Source of the DNA: Stenotrophomonas sp. ESTM1D_MKCIP4_1
GTDB taxonomy: Bacteria; Pseudomonadota; Gammaproteobacteria; Xanthomonadales; Xanthomonadaceae
DNA: 64,000 bases
Direction: 5' to 3'
NCBI RefSeq assembly: GCF_003086895.1
Contig: NZ_CP026004.1
Coordinates: 2,082,731 to 2,146,730, forward strand
The number at the start of each line of letters is the position of its first letter. The stretch's first letter is position 1. A model generated the notes under the pieces. It was not told where the DNA came from. It searched no databases and saw only the letters and a program-made list of their open reading frames with translations. Shown one piece after another: positions 44,389 through 54,698 of this stretch. The position numbers were made by a program, and so were the translations under genes.

Positions 44389-44487
44389 GGTGTTTCTCCA
44401 GTGAGTGTGGCGTTACAGCGTCGGTCTTCGGATACGAAGCGGTAGGGGAGGGCGGAATGCCCTGAAACGGTGTTGAAGGAAGCGGTA

Positions 44488-45690
44488 TCAGCGGATCATG
44501 TTGAACAGCGACATGGTCTGCATCTGCGAGAACATGGTCTGTGCGGCCTGCAGTGCGGCGCTTTCCAGCTTGTATTGGCTGATGGCGTCGGCGTAATCCA
44601 GGTCACGCATTCCAGAGAGCGTTGTCTTCAGGCTGACGGCATTGGATTCCCGCAGCGATTCGGCGTTGTCGATCGCAGTCAGTTGCGCGCCGCCCGAAGC
44701 ACGCGCATCGATCATGGCTTCCGCGGCGCGGGCAACGTCGCGGGTCCCGGTCTGCAGCAGGTTCTGCTGCGCGGCGCGGGCTTCGGGGGTGGACGTATCC
44801 ATGTCCAGGGCGGCCACCAGCTGATCGACGGTGGCAAAGATGTCGCGGGTGGTGGACGGGCCCGCGCTGAAGGTGTCGCCGGCTGCCGGTGCACCTTCGA
44901 GGGTGACCCGCATGCCGCCGAACACGATGTCCTCGCCAGCGGTGTAGGTGCCGGTGGAAAGCACGGCACCGTTGGCATCACGGATCTCGTAAGCGTCGGT
45001 GCCAGTGAAGGCGATGGTGTAGCTCTCGCCATTCCAGCTCGACGTGCCGTCGCGGCCGATGTTGGTCAGCACGCCGGTGCCGGCATTGCTGGCGCTGGCG
45101 CTGCCATCGACGGTGCCATCCCCGGTGCGCAGGCGCATGAAGATCTCGCTGCCGGGCAGGGCATCGGCAACGAACGTGCCCGGCGCGACTTCCACCTGCC
45201 GCTGGGTCTGGTCCCCGCTGTAGGTGACGGTGCCGTTGGACAGCGAGAACGGCGCGGCGTCACTGTTGGTGCCACCGAACAGGTAACGGCCGGTGCCATC
45301 GGTGCTGTTGGCCAGCGCCAGCAGCGATTCCTTGATCGAACTCAGTTCGGAGGCCACGCCCTTCAGGTCGGCGCTGGACAGCGCAGGATTGCTGGCCTGC
45401 AGGGTCAGTTCGGTGATGCGGGACATCATTTCGCCAGCTTCGGCCAGCGCGTTTTCCTGCAGGCCCAGGCGGTTCTGCACCACGTTGGCGTTCTTGCCAA
45501 GCTGGTCCAGCGCGGCCACGGCACGGTCCAGCGACACCGCGGTGCCCGCAGCGACCGGGTCGTCCTTGGCGCTGACCAGCTTGCTGCCGGTGGCCAGCTG
45601 CTGTTCGAGATGGTTCATCTTGCTCTGCTTGGCCATCATCAGCGATACAGACTGGTTGAAGACCATGCCGGTGGAGATTCGGTTGTTCAT
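44488..45690 (-). CDS. flgL: Flagellar hook-filament junction protein FlgL (HAP3)
   Basis: 400 residues. The N-terminus MNNRISTGMVFNQSVSLMMAKQ and the helical C-terminus (YADAISQYKLESAALQAAQTMFSQMQTMSLFNMI) are the flagellin-like coiled-coil ends of FlgL; the middle is a beta-rich domain. Overlaps the flgK stop (ATGA). Last gene of the flgG run. Confidence 0.95.
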   Translation of the reverse strand: MNNRISTGMVFNQSVSLMMAKQSKMNHLEQQLATGSKLVSAKDDPVAAGTAVSLDRAVAALDQLGKNANVVQNRLGLQENALAEAGEMMSRITELTLQASNPALSSADLKGVASELSSIKESLLALANSTDGTGRYLFGGTNSDAAPFSLSNGTVTYSGDQTQRQVEVAPGTFVADALPGSEIFMRLRTGDGTVDGSASASNAGTGVLTNIGRDGTSSWNGESYTIAFTGTDAYEIRDANGAVLSTGTYTAGEDIVFGGMRVTLEGAPAAGDTFSAGPSTTRDIFATVDQLVAALDMDTSTPEARAAQQNLLQTGTRDVARAAEAMIDARASGGAQLTAIDNAESLRESNAVSLKTTLSGMRDLDYADAISQYKLESAALQAAQTMFSQMQTMSLFNMIR

Positions 45691-47567
45691 CGCGATACGG
45701 CTCCGAGGATGGTCTGGAACATGTTGTCGGCGGTGGAAATGAGCTGCGAAGCCGCCTGGTAGGCCTGCTGCAGGCGGAGCATGTCCGCGGCCTCTTCATC
45801 GAGGTTCACGCCGGAAATCGAGTCACGTGCCGACTGCGCCTGGTCGGTGATCACCTGCTGTGCGTCGAGCGAGTACTCGGCGGCGCGTGCAGCAGCACCC
45901 ACCTGGGTGGTCAGCCCGCCCAGTGCACCGCTGAGAGTGATGGTGCCGGCGTTGAACGCCTTGGCGTCCTCCACCTTGGCCATGGCCAGCGCATTGCTGT
46001 TGTCGGCCGAGCCGACCGGCGTCGGGGTGATGTTGAAGACGTCGCCGGCCTTCGGCGCACCGTCCAGCACGAAGCTCCAGCCGTTGGCGGAAATCGTCTG
46101 TCCCGGCGTGTAGGTGAACGGGCCGTCGCCATCGATGGTGTATTCGGTGCCCGAGGTGAACACGATGGCGGCCGCATTGCGCAGGTCGGCATTGCCGGGG
46201 TCGGTCACCTTCACGTCGGTCAGCTTGCCGGTACCGGTGTTGGTCAGCGCGGCGCTGCCCTTGACCGGCGCAGCCGCCGCCAGGCGCGAGGTATCGGTGA
46301 TGGCCACGCTGATGCTGCCGGCCACACCCGCGGTCGGCTGCAGCAGGAAGCGATCATTGGTAGCCGGGGTGCCGCTGACCACCAGCTCCACGCCGTTGAC
46401 CACCAGCGGATCGGCGGCGGTGCCAGTGCCGGTCATGGCCACGCTGGCGCCGGTATCCGAACGCACGGCCTGCCACTGGCTGCCGTTGTACTTCAGCACG
46501 ATGTTCTGCGCGTCCAGGGCGGACAGATCGCCAAAGCTGGCGGTGATCGACGCGGTGCCGGTGTTGCTGGTGTTGTTGGTGACGCGCGGGCTGCCGATGT
46601 TGAACAGATCACCGCCCATGTTGCCGTACAGGTCCACGCCGTTGTGGTGGGCGTCGTTGAACGTGCTGGCCAGGCCGATGGCGAGCTTGCCGAGTTCGGA
46701 CTGGGCCGGCGTCAGTACGGTTTCGCGGAACTCGAGCATGCCGCCGACCTGGCCACCGAGTGACTTCGGGTCCAGCGTGATCTTCACGCCCTGGCTCTCC
46801 AGCGCCAGCTGCAGGCGCTCGGGCTGGTAGGGGTCGGTAACGGTGGTCACCTTTGAGGCCGTGGTGCCGACCACCAGTGCCTGGCCGCCTGCGGTGTAGA
46901 CGTTGAGCGTGCCGCCGTCCTGGGCCACCGCAGTGCCGCCGGTATAGCCCACCAGGTTGGCGATCAGCTGGTCGCGGCGATCAAGCAGGTCCGGCGCAGC
47001 GTTGGTGGCATTGCCGCCGATGGCGCCGTTGAGCTGGGCGATCTCCGCCGCCAGGCGGTTGATTTCCGTGGCCGCAGCGGTCAGACCGTTGTTGACCTCG
47101 CTGTTGAGCGTATCCAGGCTGGTGTTGAGCTGCTGGAAGCGGTTGGCCAGGGTGTTGGCGCTGTCCAGCACGTTCTGCCGGTCCGCGCTGCCGGACGCAT
47201 TGGAAGACAGGCCACTGACCGAATCAAAGAAGCTGGACCAGACCCCGGCCACATTGGTGGCCGAATCGGAGAAGAGTGCATCGACGCGGTCGGCCATGGT
47301 CGACAGCTGCTTCAGGCGCGCCAGTTCGCCGCTGCTGTCGAGCAGCCGCGAGATCGCCAGCTGGTCGGCGGTGCGGCGGATGTCGACGATGCGGGTACCG
47401 TTGCCGACGTCACCGTAGCCGTAGTTCTGCGGATCGGCGGTGGCGAAGTCGACCTTCTGCCGGCTGTAGCCGGCCGTGTTGATGTTGGCGACGTTGTGGC
47501 TGGTCGTCGCCAACGCACGCTGGAAGGCGAGCAGGGCGTTGGTACCGGTGGAAAGGACGCTGGACAT
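45687..47567 (-). CDS. flgK: Flagellar hook-filament junction protein FlgK (HAP1)
   Basis: 626 residues from the ATG at 47567, with GAGGAA upstream. N-terminal MSSVLSTGTNALLAFQRALATTSHNVANINTAGYSRQ-type sequence is the FlgK signature; the C-terminal helix holds AADMLRLQQAYQAASQLISTAD. Joins hook and filament. It starts 8 nt after the flgJ stop. Confidence 0.96.
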   Translation of the reverse strand: MSSVLSTGTNALLAFQRALATTSHNVANINTAGYSRQKVDFATADPQNYGYGDVGNGTRIVDIRRTADQLAISRLLDSSGELARLKQLSTMADRVDALFSDSATNVAGVWSSFFDSVSGLSSNASGSADRQNVLDSANTLANRFQQLNTSLDTLNSEVNNGLTAAATEINRLAAEIAQLNGAIGGNATNAAPDLLDRRDQLIANLVGYTGGTAVAQDGGTLNVYTAGGQALVVGTTASKVTTVTDPYQPERLQLALESQGVKITLDPKSLGGQVGGMLEFRETVLTPAQSELGKLAIGLASTFNDAHHNGVDLYGNMGGDLFNIGSPRVTNNTSNTGTASITASFGDLSALDAQNIVLKYNGSQWQAVRSDTGASVAMTGTGTAADPLVVNGVELVVSGTPATNDRFLLQPTAGVAGSISVAITDTSRLAAAAPVKGSAALTNTGTGKLTDVKVTDPGNADLRNAAAIVFTSGTEYTIDGDGPFTYTPGQTISANGWSFVLDGAPKAGDVFNITPTPVGSADNSNALAMAKVEDAKAFNAGTITLSGALGGLTTQVGAAARAAEYSLDAQQVITDQAQSARDSISGVNLDEEAADMLRLQQAYQAASQLISTADNMFQTILGAVSR

Positions 47568-47575
47568 GGGGTTCC

Positions 47576-48796
47576 TCAACGACGGGTGATACCCAGCGCC
47601 GCAGTCGCGGTGCTGGCGAAGGTCTGGCCGAGGCGCGTGCCGGCGTCGGCCACGGCGGCCACGGCGCGCTCGATGGTCGGGCCACCGGCGATCGCGGCGA
47701 TCTTGGCCGCGTAGCGCGGGTCGGTGGCATAGCCGGCGCGCTGCAGGCCGCGGGCAAAACCCTGGACATCGGTGCCGGCCTGCAAGGCCTGCTGGTAACG
47801 CGGGCTGGTCTTCAGCAGGCGCACGTAGTCGGCAAAGCTCTCGGCCGGGGTGCTGTAGGCGCGGAAGCTGGCCGTTTCGTTGCGGCGCACGCCATCGACA
47901 TACTCATGGGTGCCGGCCACGGCGCTCTGGCCCTTCCAGCCGGTGGCCTTGATGCCGAACAGGTTGTGCGAGGTGCTGCCATCGGCGTGCTTGATCTGGC
48001 GCTTGCCCCAGCCGGTTTCGAGCGCGGCCTGGGCCACCAGGGCGCGGGCGTCCACACCCAGCTCCTTGGCTGCACTCTGCGCGTGCTGCCAGATGCTTGC
48101 GACAAAACCTTCGGGCGTATTGGCGCCCAGCTGGGCCACGGCAGTGCGGGTGGCCAGGGCATCGGCCGGGTTGGCCATGCTGCCGCGGTTGCTCGCGGTG
48201 GCCGCCCACTGGTCGTTGCTGGTGGCCCAGTCGCTGCCGTCGCTGCCATCAATGCTGCTGGCATACGGGTCGTGCGTACCCAGCGAGCGGTGCATGCTGC
48301 TGCTGTCGCGGCCGGCAATCAGGTCCAGCGCCTGTTCCATGGGGGCCAGCGCGGGGCTGATGGCGGCCTGCGCGCCATCCTGTGCGCCCGCCGCCATCTG
48401 CTGCAGCATGCGCACGGCCTGGCTTGCATCATCCAGCGAAAGCGACGGCGCCGCGGCGGCAGGGGCATTGAGCTGGTACGCGCGGCTGGCCTTGGCCGGA
48501 TCCACGCGGGTGTCCAGCGCCGGGCCCTCGGCCTGCTGGCCAGACAGCTGGCGGCTGATCATGGACGACAGGCCCAGGCCCTTGCCGCGGGTCATCGCCT
48601 CGGCAATCTTCTGGTCGTACATCTCCCGGAACATCTTGTTTTCACCGGGGAACAGCGAATCACCGAAGCTGGCGTCACGCATGCTCTTCACCAGCATCTG
48701 CGCGAACTGGCCTTCCAGCTGCCGCGCGACCTTGTCGATCTTGGCCGGGTCGGTCTGCTGTACGGGATTCAACTCGAAGGCGGGCGTGATGCGCAT
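47576..48796 (-). CDS. flgJ: Rod assembly protein and muramidase FlgJ
   Basis: 406 residues. The N-terminal rod-capping part (EGQFAQMLVKSMRDASFGDSLF, about 30-100) and the C-terminal glucosaminidase-type domain (about 220-380; ALVAQAALETGWGKRQI, HNLFGIKA) are both present. It digests peptidoglycan for the rod. A variable Ala-rich linker joins the domains. The start is 1 nt after the flgI stop. Confidence 0.95.
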   Translation of the reverse strand: MRITPAFELNPVQQTDPAKIDKVARQLEGQFAQMLVKSMRDASFGDSLFPGENKMFREMYDQKIAEAMTRGKGLGLSSMISRQLSGQQAEGPALDTRVDPAKASRAYQLNAPAAAAPSLSLDDASQAVRMLQQMAAGAQDGAQAAISPALAPMEQALDLIAGRDSSSMHRSLGTHDPYASSIDGSDGSDWATSNDQWAATASNRGSMANPADALATRTAVAQLGANTPEGFVASIWQHAQSAAKELGVDARALVAQAALETGWGKRQIKHADGSTSHNLFGIKATGWKGQSAVAGTHEYVDGVRRNETASFRAYSTPAESFADYVRLLKTSPRYQQALQAGTDVQGFARGLQRAGYATDPRYAAKIAAIAGGPTIERAVAAVADAGTRLGQTFASTATAALGITRR

Positions 48797-48797
48797 G

Positions 48798-49940
48798 TCA
48801 GATCACCTCGAGTTCGGCGCTCAGCGCGCCGGCCTGCTTCAGTGCTTCCAGGATTGCGATCAGGTCGCCCGGAGCGGCGCCCACGGCGTTCACGGCGTGC
48901 ACGATTTCATCCAGCGAGGTGCCACCGTTGAACTTGAACATGCGGCTGCCATCGTTGGTGGCGGTCACAGTCGACTGCGGGGTGACCACGGTCTGCCCGC
49001 CTGCAAAGGCGTTGGGCTGGCTGACGTTGGCGTTTTCCTGGATGGTGACCGTCAGCGAGCCGTGCGAAATGGCAGCCGGGCCCACGCGCACCTGCTGGCC
49101 GATGACCACGGTGCCGGTACGGGAGTTGACCACCACTTTGGCCGGTGCGCTGCCCGGGGTCAGTTCCAGGTTTTCGATGCGGGCCAGCAGGCCGATGCGT
49201 GCACCCGGATCGGTCGGGGCGGTGACGGCCACGGTCACGCCATCGACGGCACGTGCAGCGCCTTCGCCGAAGGCGTTGTTGAGCGCGGCAACCATGCGCG
49301 AGACGGTCGTGAAGTCGTTGTTGTGCAGGTTCAGGGTGATGTCGCCGCCGTTGGCCAGCGGATCGGGCAGGGCGCGCTCGACCGTGGCGCCATTGGGAAT
49401 GCGGCCCACGCTGGGCACGTTCACGGAAACGCGCGAACCATCCTTGCCCTGTGCGCCGAAGCCGCCGACGATCAGGTTGCCCTGGGCGATGGCATAGATC
49501 TGCCCGTCGGCGCCACGCAGCGGGGCCATCAGCAGCGAACCGCCGCGCAGCGACACCGCGTTGCCGATGGAGGACACGGTGATGTCGATCGGCTGGCCCG
49601 GCTTGGCGAACGGCGGCAGTTCGGCGTGGATGGCCACGGCGGCCACGTTCTTCAGCTGCGGATTGACGTTGGCCGGCACGTTCACGCCCAGCTCGCCCAG
49701 CAGGTTCTTCAGGCTCTGCACGGTGAAGGGCGCCTGGCTGGTGCGGTCACCGCTGCCATCCAGGCCCACCACCAGGCCGTAGCCCACCAGTGCATTGCCA
49801 CGCACGCCGCCCACCTGGGCCAGGTCCTTAATGCGCTCTGCGCTGGCCGGTGCTACCACCGCCATCACCAGGAAAATGGACCCGTAGAGCGACGCCGCGC
49901 GTCGCTGCCACACTGAAGAGAAGAAAGAATTCATGGCCAT
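48798..49940 (-). CDS. flgI: Flagellar P-ring protein FlgI
   Basis: 380 residues with a signal peptide (hydrophobic core about 18-32, cleavage near ASA). The mature part carries the FlgI opening [26 protein letters not shown]. Builds the periplasmic P ring around the rod. The ATG at 49940 lies 2 nt after flgH; an ATG two codons later is equally possible. Confidence 0.96.
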   Translation of the reverse strand: MAMNSFFSSVWQRRAASLYGSIFLVMAVVAPASAERIKDLAQVGGVRGNALVGYGLVVGLDGSGDRTSQAPFTVQSLKNLLGELGVNVPANVNPQLKNVAAVAIHAELPPFAKPGQPIDITVSSIGNAVSLRGGSLLMAPLRGADGQIYAIAQGNLIVGGFGAQGKDGSRVSVNVPSVGRIPNGATVERALPDPLANGGDITLNLHNNDFTTVSRMVAALNNAFGEGAARAVDGVTVAVTAPTDPGARIGLLARIENLELTPGSAPAKVVVNSRTGTVVIGQQVRVGPAAISHGSLTVTIQENANVSQPNAFAGGQTVVTPQSTVTATNDGSRMFKFNGGTSLDEIVHAVNAVGAAPGDLIAILEALKQAGALSAELEVI

Positions 49941-49942
49941 GC

Positions 49943-50635
49943 TCAGAACGGCGCCAGCGCGGAATTGAAGAAGCGGCTCAGCCAGCCCATTGCATTGGAC
50001 TGCGCAACCGGGCCACGGCCGCCGTAGACGATGCGGGCTTCGGCCACGCGGCTGGACGGAATGCTGTTGTCCGGTGCGATGTCGCCCGGGCGCACGATGC
50101 CCTGCACCTGCACCAGTTCATCGCCCTGGTTCAGGCGCAGGTTCTTCTGCCCCTGCACCACCAGGTTGCCGTTGGGCAGGCGCTGCACCACGGTGACCGT
50201 CACGCTGCCCTGCAGGCGGTTGCTCTGCGCGCTGTTGCCCTTGCCGGTGAAATCACGCTTGCCGCTGGCGGTCGCGCTGAGGATGTCCTTGCCGCCCAGG
50301 GTGACCGGTGCACCGAAGATCGACGGCGTGCCGATGCTCAGGTCCGACTCCTTGGCGGTGGCGGTGTTCGCGCTGGTGGTGGCGGTGGTGTTTTCCAGCA
50401 GAGTGATGGTCAGCAGGTCGCCGACGTCGCGGGCACGACGGTCCGAATACAGCTGCAGGGTCGGGCCGGCGGCGTAGATCGCACCGGCGGTCGGCGCGGC
50501 CTGCGGCGGCATGATCGGCTGGATCGGTGCCATCGCCGGGTACGGGCGCACGTCGCCGGCGATCACGCAGCCGCCAAGCAGGGCGGCCACGGCGCAGGGC
50601 AGGGCGATGCGGGCAATTGTGGAGAGGGGCGACAT
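49943..50635 (-). CDS. flgH: Flagellar L-ring lipoprotein FlgH
   Basis: 230-residue outer-membrane lipoprotein. The lipobox LLGGC puts the lipidated Cys at about residue 23. FlgH family sequence includes [15 protein letters not shown] and the C-terminal [24 protein letters not shown]. Forms the L ring. Confidence 0.96.
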   Translation of the reverse strand: MSPLSTIARIALPCAVAALLGGCVIAGDVRPYPAMAPIQPIMPPQAAPTAGAIYAAGPTLQLYSDRRARDVGDLLTITLLENTTATTSANTATAKESDLSIGTPSIFGAPVTLGGKDILSATASGKRDFTGKGNSAQSNRLQGSVTVTVVQRLPNGNLVVQGQKNLRLNQGDELVQVQGIVRPGDIAPDNSIPSSRVAEARIVYGGRGPVAQSNAMGWLSRFFNSALAPF

Positions 50636-50657
50636 GGCGGTATCCCGTTGGCGACGG

Positions 50658-51443
50658 TCAGACGTTCTGGTTCAGGTAACCGAGCATCGAGTCGGTGGTT
50701 GAAATGGCCTTGGCGTTCATTTCGTATGCGCGCTGCGTTTCGATCATCGACACCAGCTCTTCCACCACGTTGACGTTGCTGCCTTCCAGCGCGCCCTGGA
50801 CCACGGTGCCCAGGCCGTTGAGGCCGGGATTGCCGTTCTGGGCCGGGCCGGAGGCGGTGGTTTCCAGGAACAGGTTCTCGCCGCGGGCCTGCAGGCCTGC
50901 CGGGTTGACGAAGTCGGTCAGCGTCAGCGCTCCCACTTCAACGGAGGCCGCGTCATCGGCCATCTTCACGCTGATGGTGCCGTCGCTGCCGATGGTCACC
51001 GACTGCGCGCCTTCGGGAATCTGGATGCCCGGCTGCACCGGGTAGCCGCTGTTGGTCACCAGCTCGCTGTCCTGGTTGATCTTGAACGAGCCATCACGGG
51101 TGTACGCCGAGCTGCCGTCGGGCATCTGCACTTCAAAGAAGCCGCGGCCGTTGACCATCACGTCCAGTGCGCGCCCGGTCTGCTGCTGGCTGCCCTGTTC
51201 AAAGTTCTTGGCGGTTGCGACCACGCGCACGCCGGTACCGATCTGCAGGCCGGTCGGCAGCTGGGTCTGTGCCGAAGAAGAGCCGCCGGGCTGGCGCACC
51301 TGCTGGTACAGCAGATCCTCGAAACTGGCGCGATCCTGCTTGAAGCCGGTGGTGTTGGTGTTGGCGAGGTTGTTGGAAACCACCGACATGCGCATCTGCT
51401 GCGCGTCCAGTCCGGTTTTCGCAATCCACAGTGCCTGGTTCAT
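50658..51443 (-). CDS. flgG: Flagellar distal rod protein FlgG
   Basis: 261 residues with the rod/hook N-terminal motif SVVSNNLANTNTTGFKQDRA and the C-terminal helix VEELVSMIETQRAYEMNAKAI. First gene of the flgG-H-I-J-K-L run, 57 nt downstream of a sigma-54 element. Confidence 0.97.
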   Translation of the reverse strand: MNQALWIAKTGLDAQQMRMSVVSNNLANTNTTGFKQDRASFEDLLYQQVRQPGGSSSAQTQLPTGLQIGTGVRVVATAKNFEQGSQQQTGRALDVMVNGRGFFEVQMPDGSSAYTRDGSFKINQDSELVTNSGYPVQPGIQIPEGAQSVTIGSDGTISVKMADDAASVEVGALTLTDFVNPAGLQARGENLFLETTASGPAQNGNPGLNGLGTVVQGALEGSNVNVVEELVSMIETQRAYEMNAKAISTTDSMLGYLNQNV

Positions 51444-51499
51444 CTTCGGAGTCCTGTCTGCTGAAGCCGGCCGCGTGGTGCGGCCCTTGAATGAGGTAG

Positions 51500-51514
51500 T
51501 GCAAGCGGCGTGCC
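51500..51514 (-). promoter_or_regulatory. Sigma-54 promoter of flgG operon
   Basis: The minus strand reads GGCACGCCGCTTGCA. The predicted start near 51489 gives a leader of about 45 nt to flgG. The element splits flgF and flgG into separate transcription units. Confidence 0.88.
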
Positions 51515-51545
51515 AGCAACGGCGCGTGCCGGTGCCGGAATTCCG

Positions 51546-52295
51546 TCAGCTGCCCAGGCGCAACAGGCTGTTGGCGCTGCGCGCGTTCTCGTCGCCGTGC
51601 TTGATCACCTGCACCTGCATTTCGTACTGGCGCTGCAGCTGGATCATCTGCACCAGCGCGCCGGCTGCATCCACGTTGCTGCCTTCCAGCTGGCCGCTGT
51701 GCACGGTCGGGCCCTGCGCCTGTGCGAACGGCTGCTGCGGATCGGTGTTGCGGAACAGGCCATCGAGACGACGCTCGAGGCGATCGTCAGCGGCCTGCAC
51801 GATCTTGATGCGGCCGATCATCGCCATCGTCTGCGGGCCTTCACCCTGCGGGATGATCGAGATCGTGCCGTCGTTGCCCACTTCCATGGCCTGGTAGGGC
51901 GGGATGGCGATCGGGTTGTTGTTGTCATCCAGCACCGGCCGGCCGCTGGAGGTCACCAGCTGGCCGTTCGGGGTCACCGACAGTGCGGCGCCGCGGGTGT
52001 AGGCCTCGCTGCCGTCGGTGGCCTGCACGGCCAGCCAGGTGCCGGTCTGCAGCGACAGATCCAGCGGCTTGCCGGTGATGTGCTGCGCGCCGGCCACGCG
52101 GTTGAAACCGGCGTCGACGTGCAGCGCATCCACCCGCGAGGCAAAGCCCTGGCCGCGGATCGGGAAGGCTTCGGTGTTGGCCAGCGCTTCCTTGAAGCCG
52201 GGGGTGTCCGAGTTGGCGAGGTTGTGGCTGAGCGTTCCCTGCGCCTGCAGGGAGGCGCGGGCGCCGGTCATCGCAACGTAAAGGGCTTTATCCAT
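51546..52295 (-). CDS. flgF: Flagellar proximal rod protein FlgF
   Basis: 249 residues. N-terminus MDKALYVAMTGARASLQAQGTLSHNLANSDTPGFKEA and C-terminal VQMIQLQRQYEMQVQVIKHG mark a rod protein of the FlgF type. It starts 32 nt after flgE and is the last gene of the flgB-F operon. Confidence 0.95.
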   Translation of the reverse strand: MDKALYVAMTGARASLQAQGTLSHNLANSDTPGFKEALANTEAFPIRGQGFASRVDALHVDAGFNRVAGAQHITGKPLDLSLQTGTWLAVQATDGSEAYTRGAALSVTPNGQLVTSSGRPVLDDNNNPIAIPPYQAMEVGNDGTISIIPQGEGPQTMAMIGRIKIVQAADDRLERRLDGLFRNTDPQQPFAQAQGPTVHSGQLEGSNVDAAGALVQMIQLQRQYEMQVQVIKHGDENARSANSLLRLGS

Positions 52296-52327
52296 GGCGG
52301 GTGTTCCGTGACAGGGTCAGCAGGTCA

Positions 52328-53551
52328 TCAACGGATGTTGATGACGGTCTGGGTGATCTGGTCCTGCGTGGTGATCATCTGCGCGTTGGCCTGGAAGTTG
52401 CGCTGCGCGGTGATCATGTTCACCAGCTGCTCGGTCAGGTCGACGGTGGACGATTCCAGTGCGCCGGACTGGATCTTGCCGAGGTTGGAGCTGTCCGGCG
52501 GAGCGGTGCGCGGGGTGCCCGAATCGAAGGTTTCCACCCACAGGTTGTTGCCCTTCTGTTCCAGGCCCTGGGTGTTGTTGAAGCTGGTCAGGGCCACTTG
52601 GCCCAGTGCCTTGTCATCGCCGTTGGAGTAGCGCGCGTAGACCACGCCGCTCTCGGAGACGGTGATCTCGTTGAGCTTGCCGGCCGCATAGCCGTCCTGC
52701 TGGGTGTTGCGCAGCGCGAACTTCTCGCCGTACTGGGTCGAGCCGGACACATCCAGGCTCATGCTCAGCGTGCCGGCACCGGTGGTCGGGGTGAACGTGC
52801 CCAGGCTGATCTTGCCGTCGGCAGGCGTGGTCAGTGCGCCGGAATTGTTGAACGACAGCAGGGTCGGCTCACCGACGGCCTGGCCGTCAACGTAGTTGCG
52901 CACCTCCCACTCGTTCGCGTTGGCGGTCTTGACGAAGTAGGACACCTGGGTGTGGCTGACGCCCAGCGAGTCATAGACGGTGATGCCGCCGCTGGACTGG
53001 TTGTAGCTGTTGGAATCGGTCGGGTCGAAATCGGCGACCGTCGGTTCCTTGGCGTTGGCGGGCAGGGTGAAGCCCACCTTCACTTCGCTGGTCTGCTTGG
53101 GCGGGCTGTCGGTGGTCAGCAGCTGCAGGTCGACCAGGCGGCCAGCGTCGAAGCTGGTGCCATCGGCGTTCGGCGCGAACACCTGCAGGCGTGCACCCTG
53201 CGGGTTGACCACATAGCCGGCCGAATCGGTCTGGAAGTTGCCGGCGCGCGAATACACGCGGTCGCCGTTCATGTTCATGGTGAAGAAGCCCTCACCGGAA
53301 ATGGCCATGTCCAGGCTGCGGCCGGTCTGCTCGTTGTTGCCCTGCAGGAACTGCTGGGCAACGTTGGACACGCGTGCACCGGAACCGACCTGGTTGCGGG
53401 CCAGGCCATAGCTGGTGGCCGCGAACAGATCGGCGAATTCGGCGCGCGACTCCTTGAAGCCGGTGGTGTTGACGTTGGCGACGTTGTTGGCGGTGACGCT
53501 CAGGTCGGTGTTGGCGGCGTTGATGCCGGACAGCGAGATGTTGAAGCCCAT
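52328..53551 (-). CDS. flgE: Flagellar hook protein FlgE
   Basis: 407 residues from the ATG at 53551, with AGGAGC upstream. MGFNISLSGINAANTDLSVTANNVANVNTTGFKES-type start, FlgE D2 domain in the middle, and EQLVNMITAQRNFQANAQMI at the end. A longer in-frame reading upstream overlaps flgD and is rejected. Polymerises into the hook. Confidence 0.96.
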   Translation of the reverse strand: MGFNISLSGINAANTDLSVTANNVANVNTTGFKESRAEFADLFAATSYGLARNQVGSGARVSNVAQQFLQGNNEQTGRSLDMAISGEGFFTMNMNGDRVYSRAGNFQTDSAGYVVNPQGARLQVFAPNADGTSFDAGRLVDLQLLTTDSPPKQTSEVKVGFTLPANAKEPTVADFDPTDSNSYNQSSGGITVYDSLGVSHTQVSYFVKTANANEWEVRNYVDGQAVGEPTLLSFNNSGALTTPADGKISLGTFTPTTGAGTLSMSLDVSGSTQYGEKFALRNTQQDGYAAGKLNEITVSESGVVYARYSNGDDKALGQVALTSFNNTQGLEQKGNNLWVETFDSGTPRTAPPDSSNLGKIQSGALESSTVDLTEQLVNMITAQRNFQANAQMITTQDQITQTVINIR

Positions 53552-53583
53552 GGGATTGCTCCTGGTAGATGCGGGTGTGCGGC

Positions 53584-54264
53584 TCAGCTGACGCGGAGCA
53601 CGTAGTCGATCGGGGCCGTGCCCAGGCCCTTGAGGTTCAGGTAGAGGCCGTCCGAACCCACGGTCACGCTTTCGACCGGGGCCTGCACGTAGGTGGACAG
53701 CGTGGTCTGCGTACCGGCGGTGTCGGTGTGGGTGGCGGAAATGGTGTAATCGCCGGCCGCCACGCGGTTGCCGTTGGCGTCCTTGCCATCCCACTCGAAG
53801 GCGGTTTCGCCGGCAGCGCTGGCCTCCACGCTCAGCTGGGTCACGGTGGCGCCGTTGGCGTCCTTCACCGTCACGTTGACGATGCCGGCGGCCGGCGCAG
53901 CCACCACGCCACTGCTGCCGCCTTCTTCGCCCAGCACCATCTTGGTGGACGGCACCAGCACTTCGTGGCCGACCAGCGCGGCACCGCGCAGCACCTGGTC
54001 GCTGGCCATCGATTGCTGGAAGCCCTGCACGGTGGTGTTCAGATCGGTGATGCCCTGCACCGTGGACATCTGCGCCATCTGCGCGACCATCTGCGTGTTG
54101 TCCATCGGCTTCAGCGGGTCCTGGTGCTGCAGCTGTTCGGTCATCAGGCGCAGGAAATCGGCCTGGTCCAGGGTGCTCTTGCGCGTGCTTGCGTTGCTGT
54201 TGGGGGCGGTCAGGCCAAGCGCGGCGTAGACGTCCTGGCTGGTCTGGGTAGTGACGGTGGTCAT
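53584..54264 (-). CDS. flgD: Flagellar hook capping protein FlgD
   Basis: 226 residues. The N-terminal FlgD part holds DQADFLRLMTEQLQHQDPLKPMDN, the signature; a beta-sandwich core (FEWDGKDANGNRVAAGDYTI) and C-terminal domain follow. Scaffold for hook growth. Confidence 0.96.
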   Translation of the reverse strand: MTTVTTQTSQDVYAALGLTAPNSNASTRKSTLDQADFLRLMTEQLQHQDPLKPMDNTQMVAQMAQMSTVQGITDLNTTVQGFQQSMASDQVLRGAALVGHEVLVPSTKMVLGEEGGSSGVVAAPAAGIVNVTVKDANGATVTQLSVEASAAGETAFEWDGKDANGNRVAAGDYTISATHTDTAGTQTTLSTYVQAPVESVTVGSDGLYLNLKGLGTAPIDYVLRVS

Positions 54265-54287
54265 CGTGTAGTCCTCGCGGGCGCGCC

Positions 54288-54695
54288 TCAGCGGCCCATG
54301 GTCAGAGTGGCCAGGGCCAGTTCCTTGGCAGTGGTCAACATCTCCACGCCAGCCTGGTAATTGCGCGAGGTCGAGATCAGGTTGACCATCTGCGCCACCG
54401 GATCGACATCGGGCTGGTAGATGTAGCCGTCGGCGTCGGCCAGCGGATGGCCGGGCTCGTAACGCTTGATCGGTGCGGCATCGCTCTGGGTGATTTCCTT
54501 GACCTTCACCGACGTGATGTTCGGATCGGTCTTGCTGGTCACCGCCTGGAAGATCGGCTCCAGCGGCTTGTAGACCGCATCGGCCGAGCCGGCGATGCTG
54601 TCGGCGTTGGAAAGGTTGGAGGCGATGGTGCTCATGCGCACCGACTGCGCCTGCAGCGCGGAACCGGCAATATCGAAGATCGGCAGGTTGCTCAT
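54288..54695 (-). CDS. flgC: Flagellar rod protein FlgC
   Basis: 135 residues with IFDIAGSALQAQSVRMSTIASNLSNADS at the N-terminus and a C-terminal helix VNLISTSRNYQAGVEMLTTAK, the FlgC layout. Lies 3 nt after flgB. Confidence 0.96.
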   Translation of the reverse strand: MSNLPIFDIAGSALQAQSVRMSTIASNLSNADSIAGSADAVYKPLEPIFQAVTSKTDPNITSVKVKEITQSDAAPIKRYEPGHPLADADGYIYQPDVDPVAQMVNLISTSRNYQAGVEMLTTAKELALATLTMGR

Positions 54696-54698
54696 GGC

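Noticed and set aside
53552..53794. 81-residue N-terminal extension of FlgE
   Set aside because: It overlaps flgD in another frame and is Arg/His/Pro-rich; FlgE proteins begin at the ATG at 53551.
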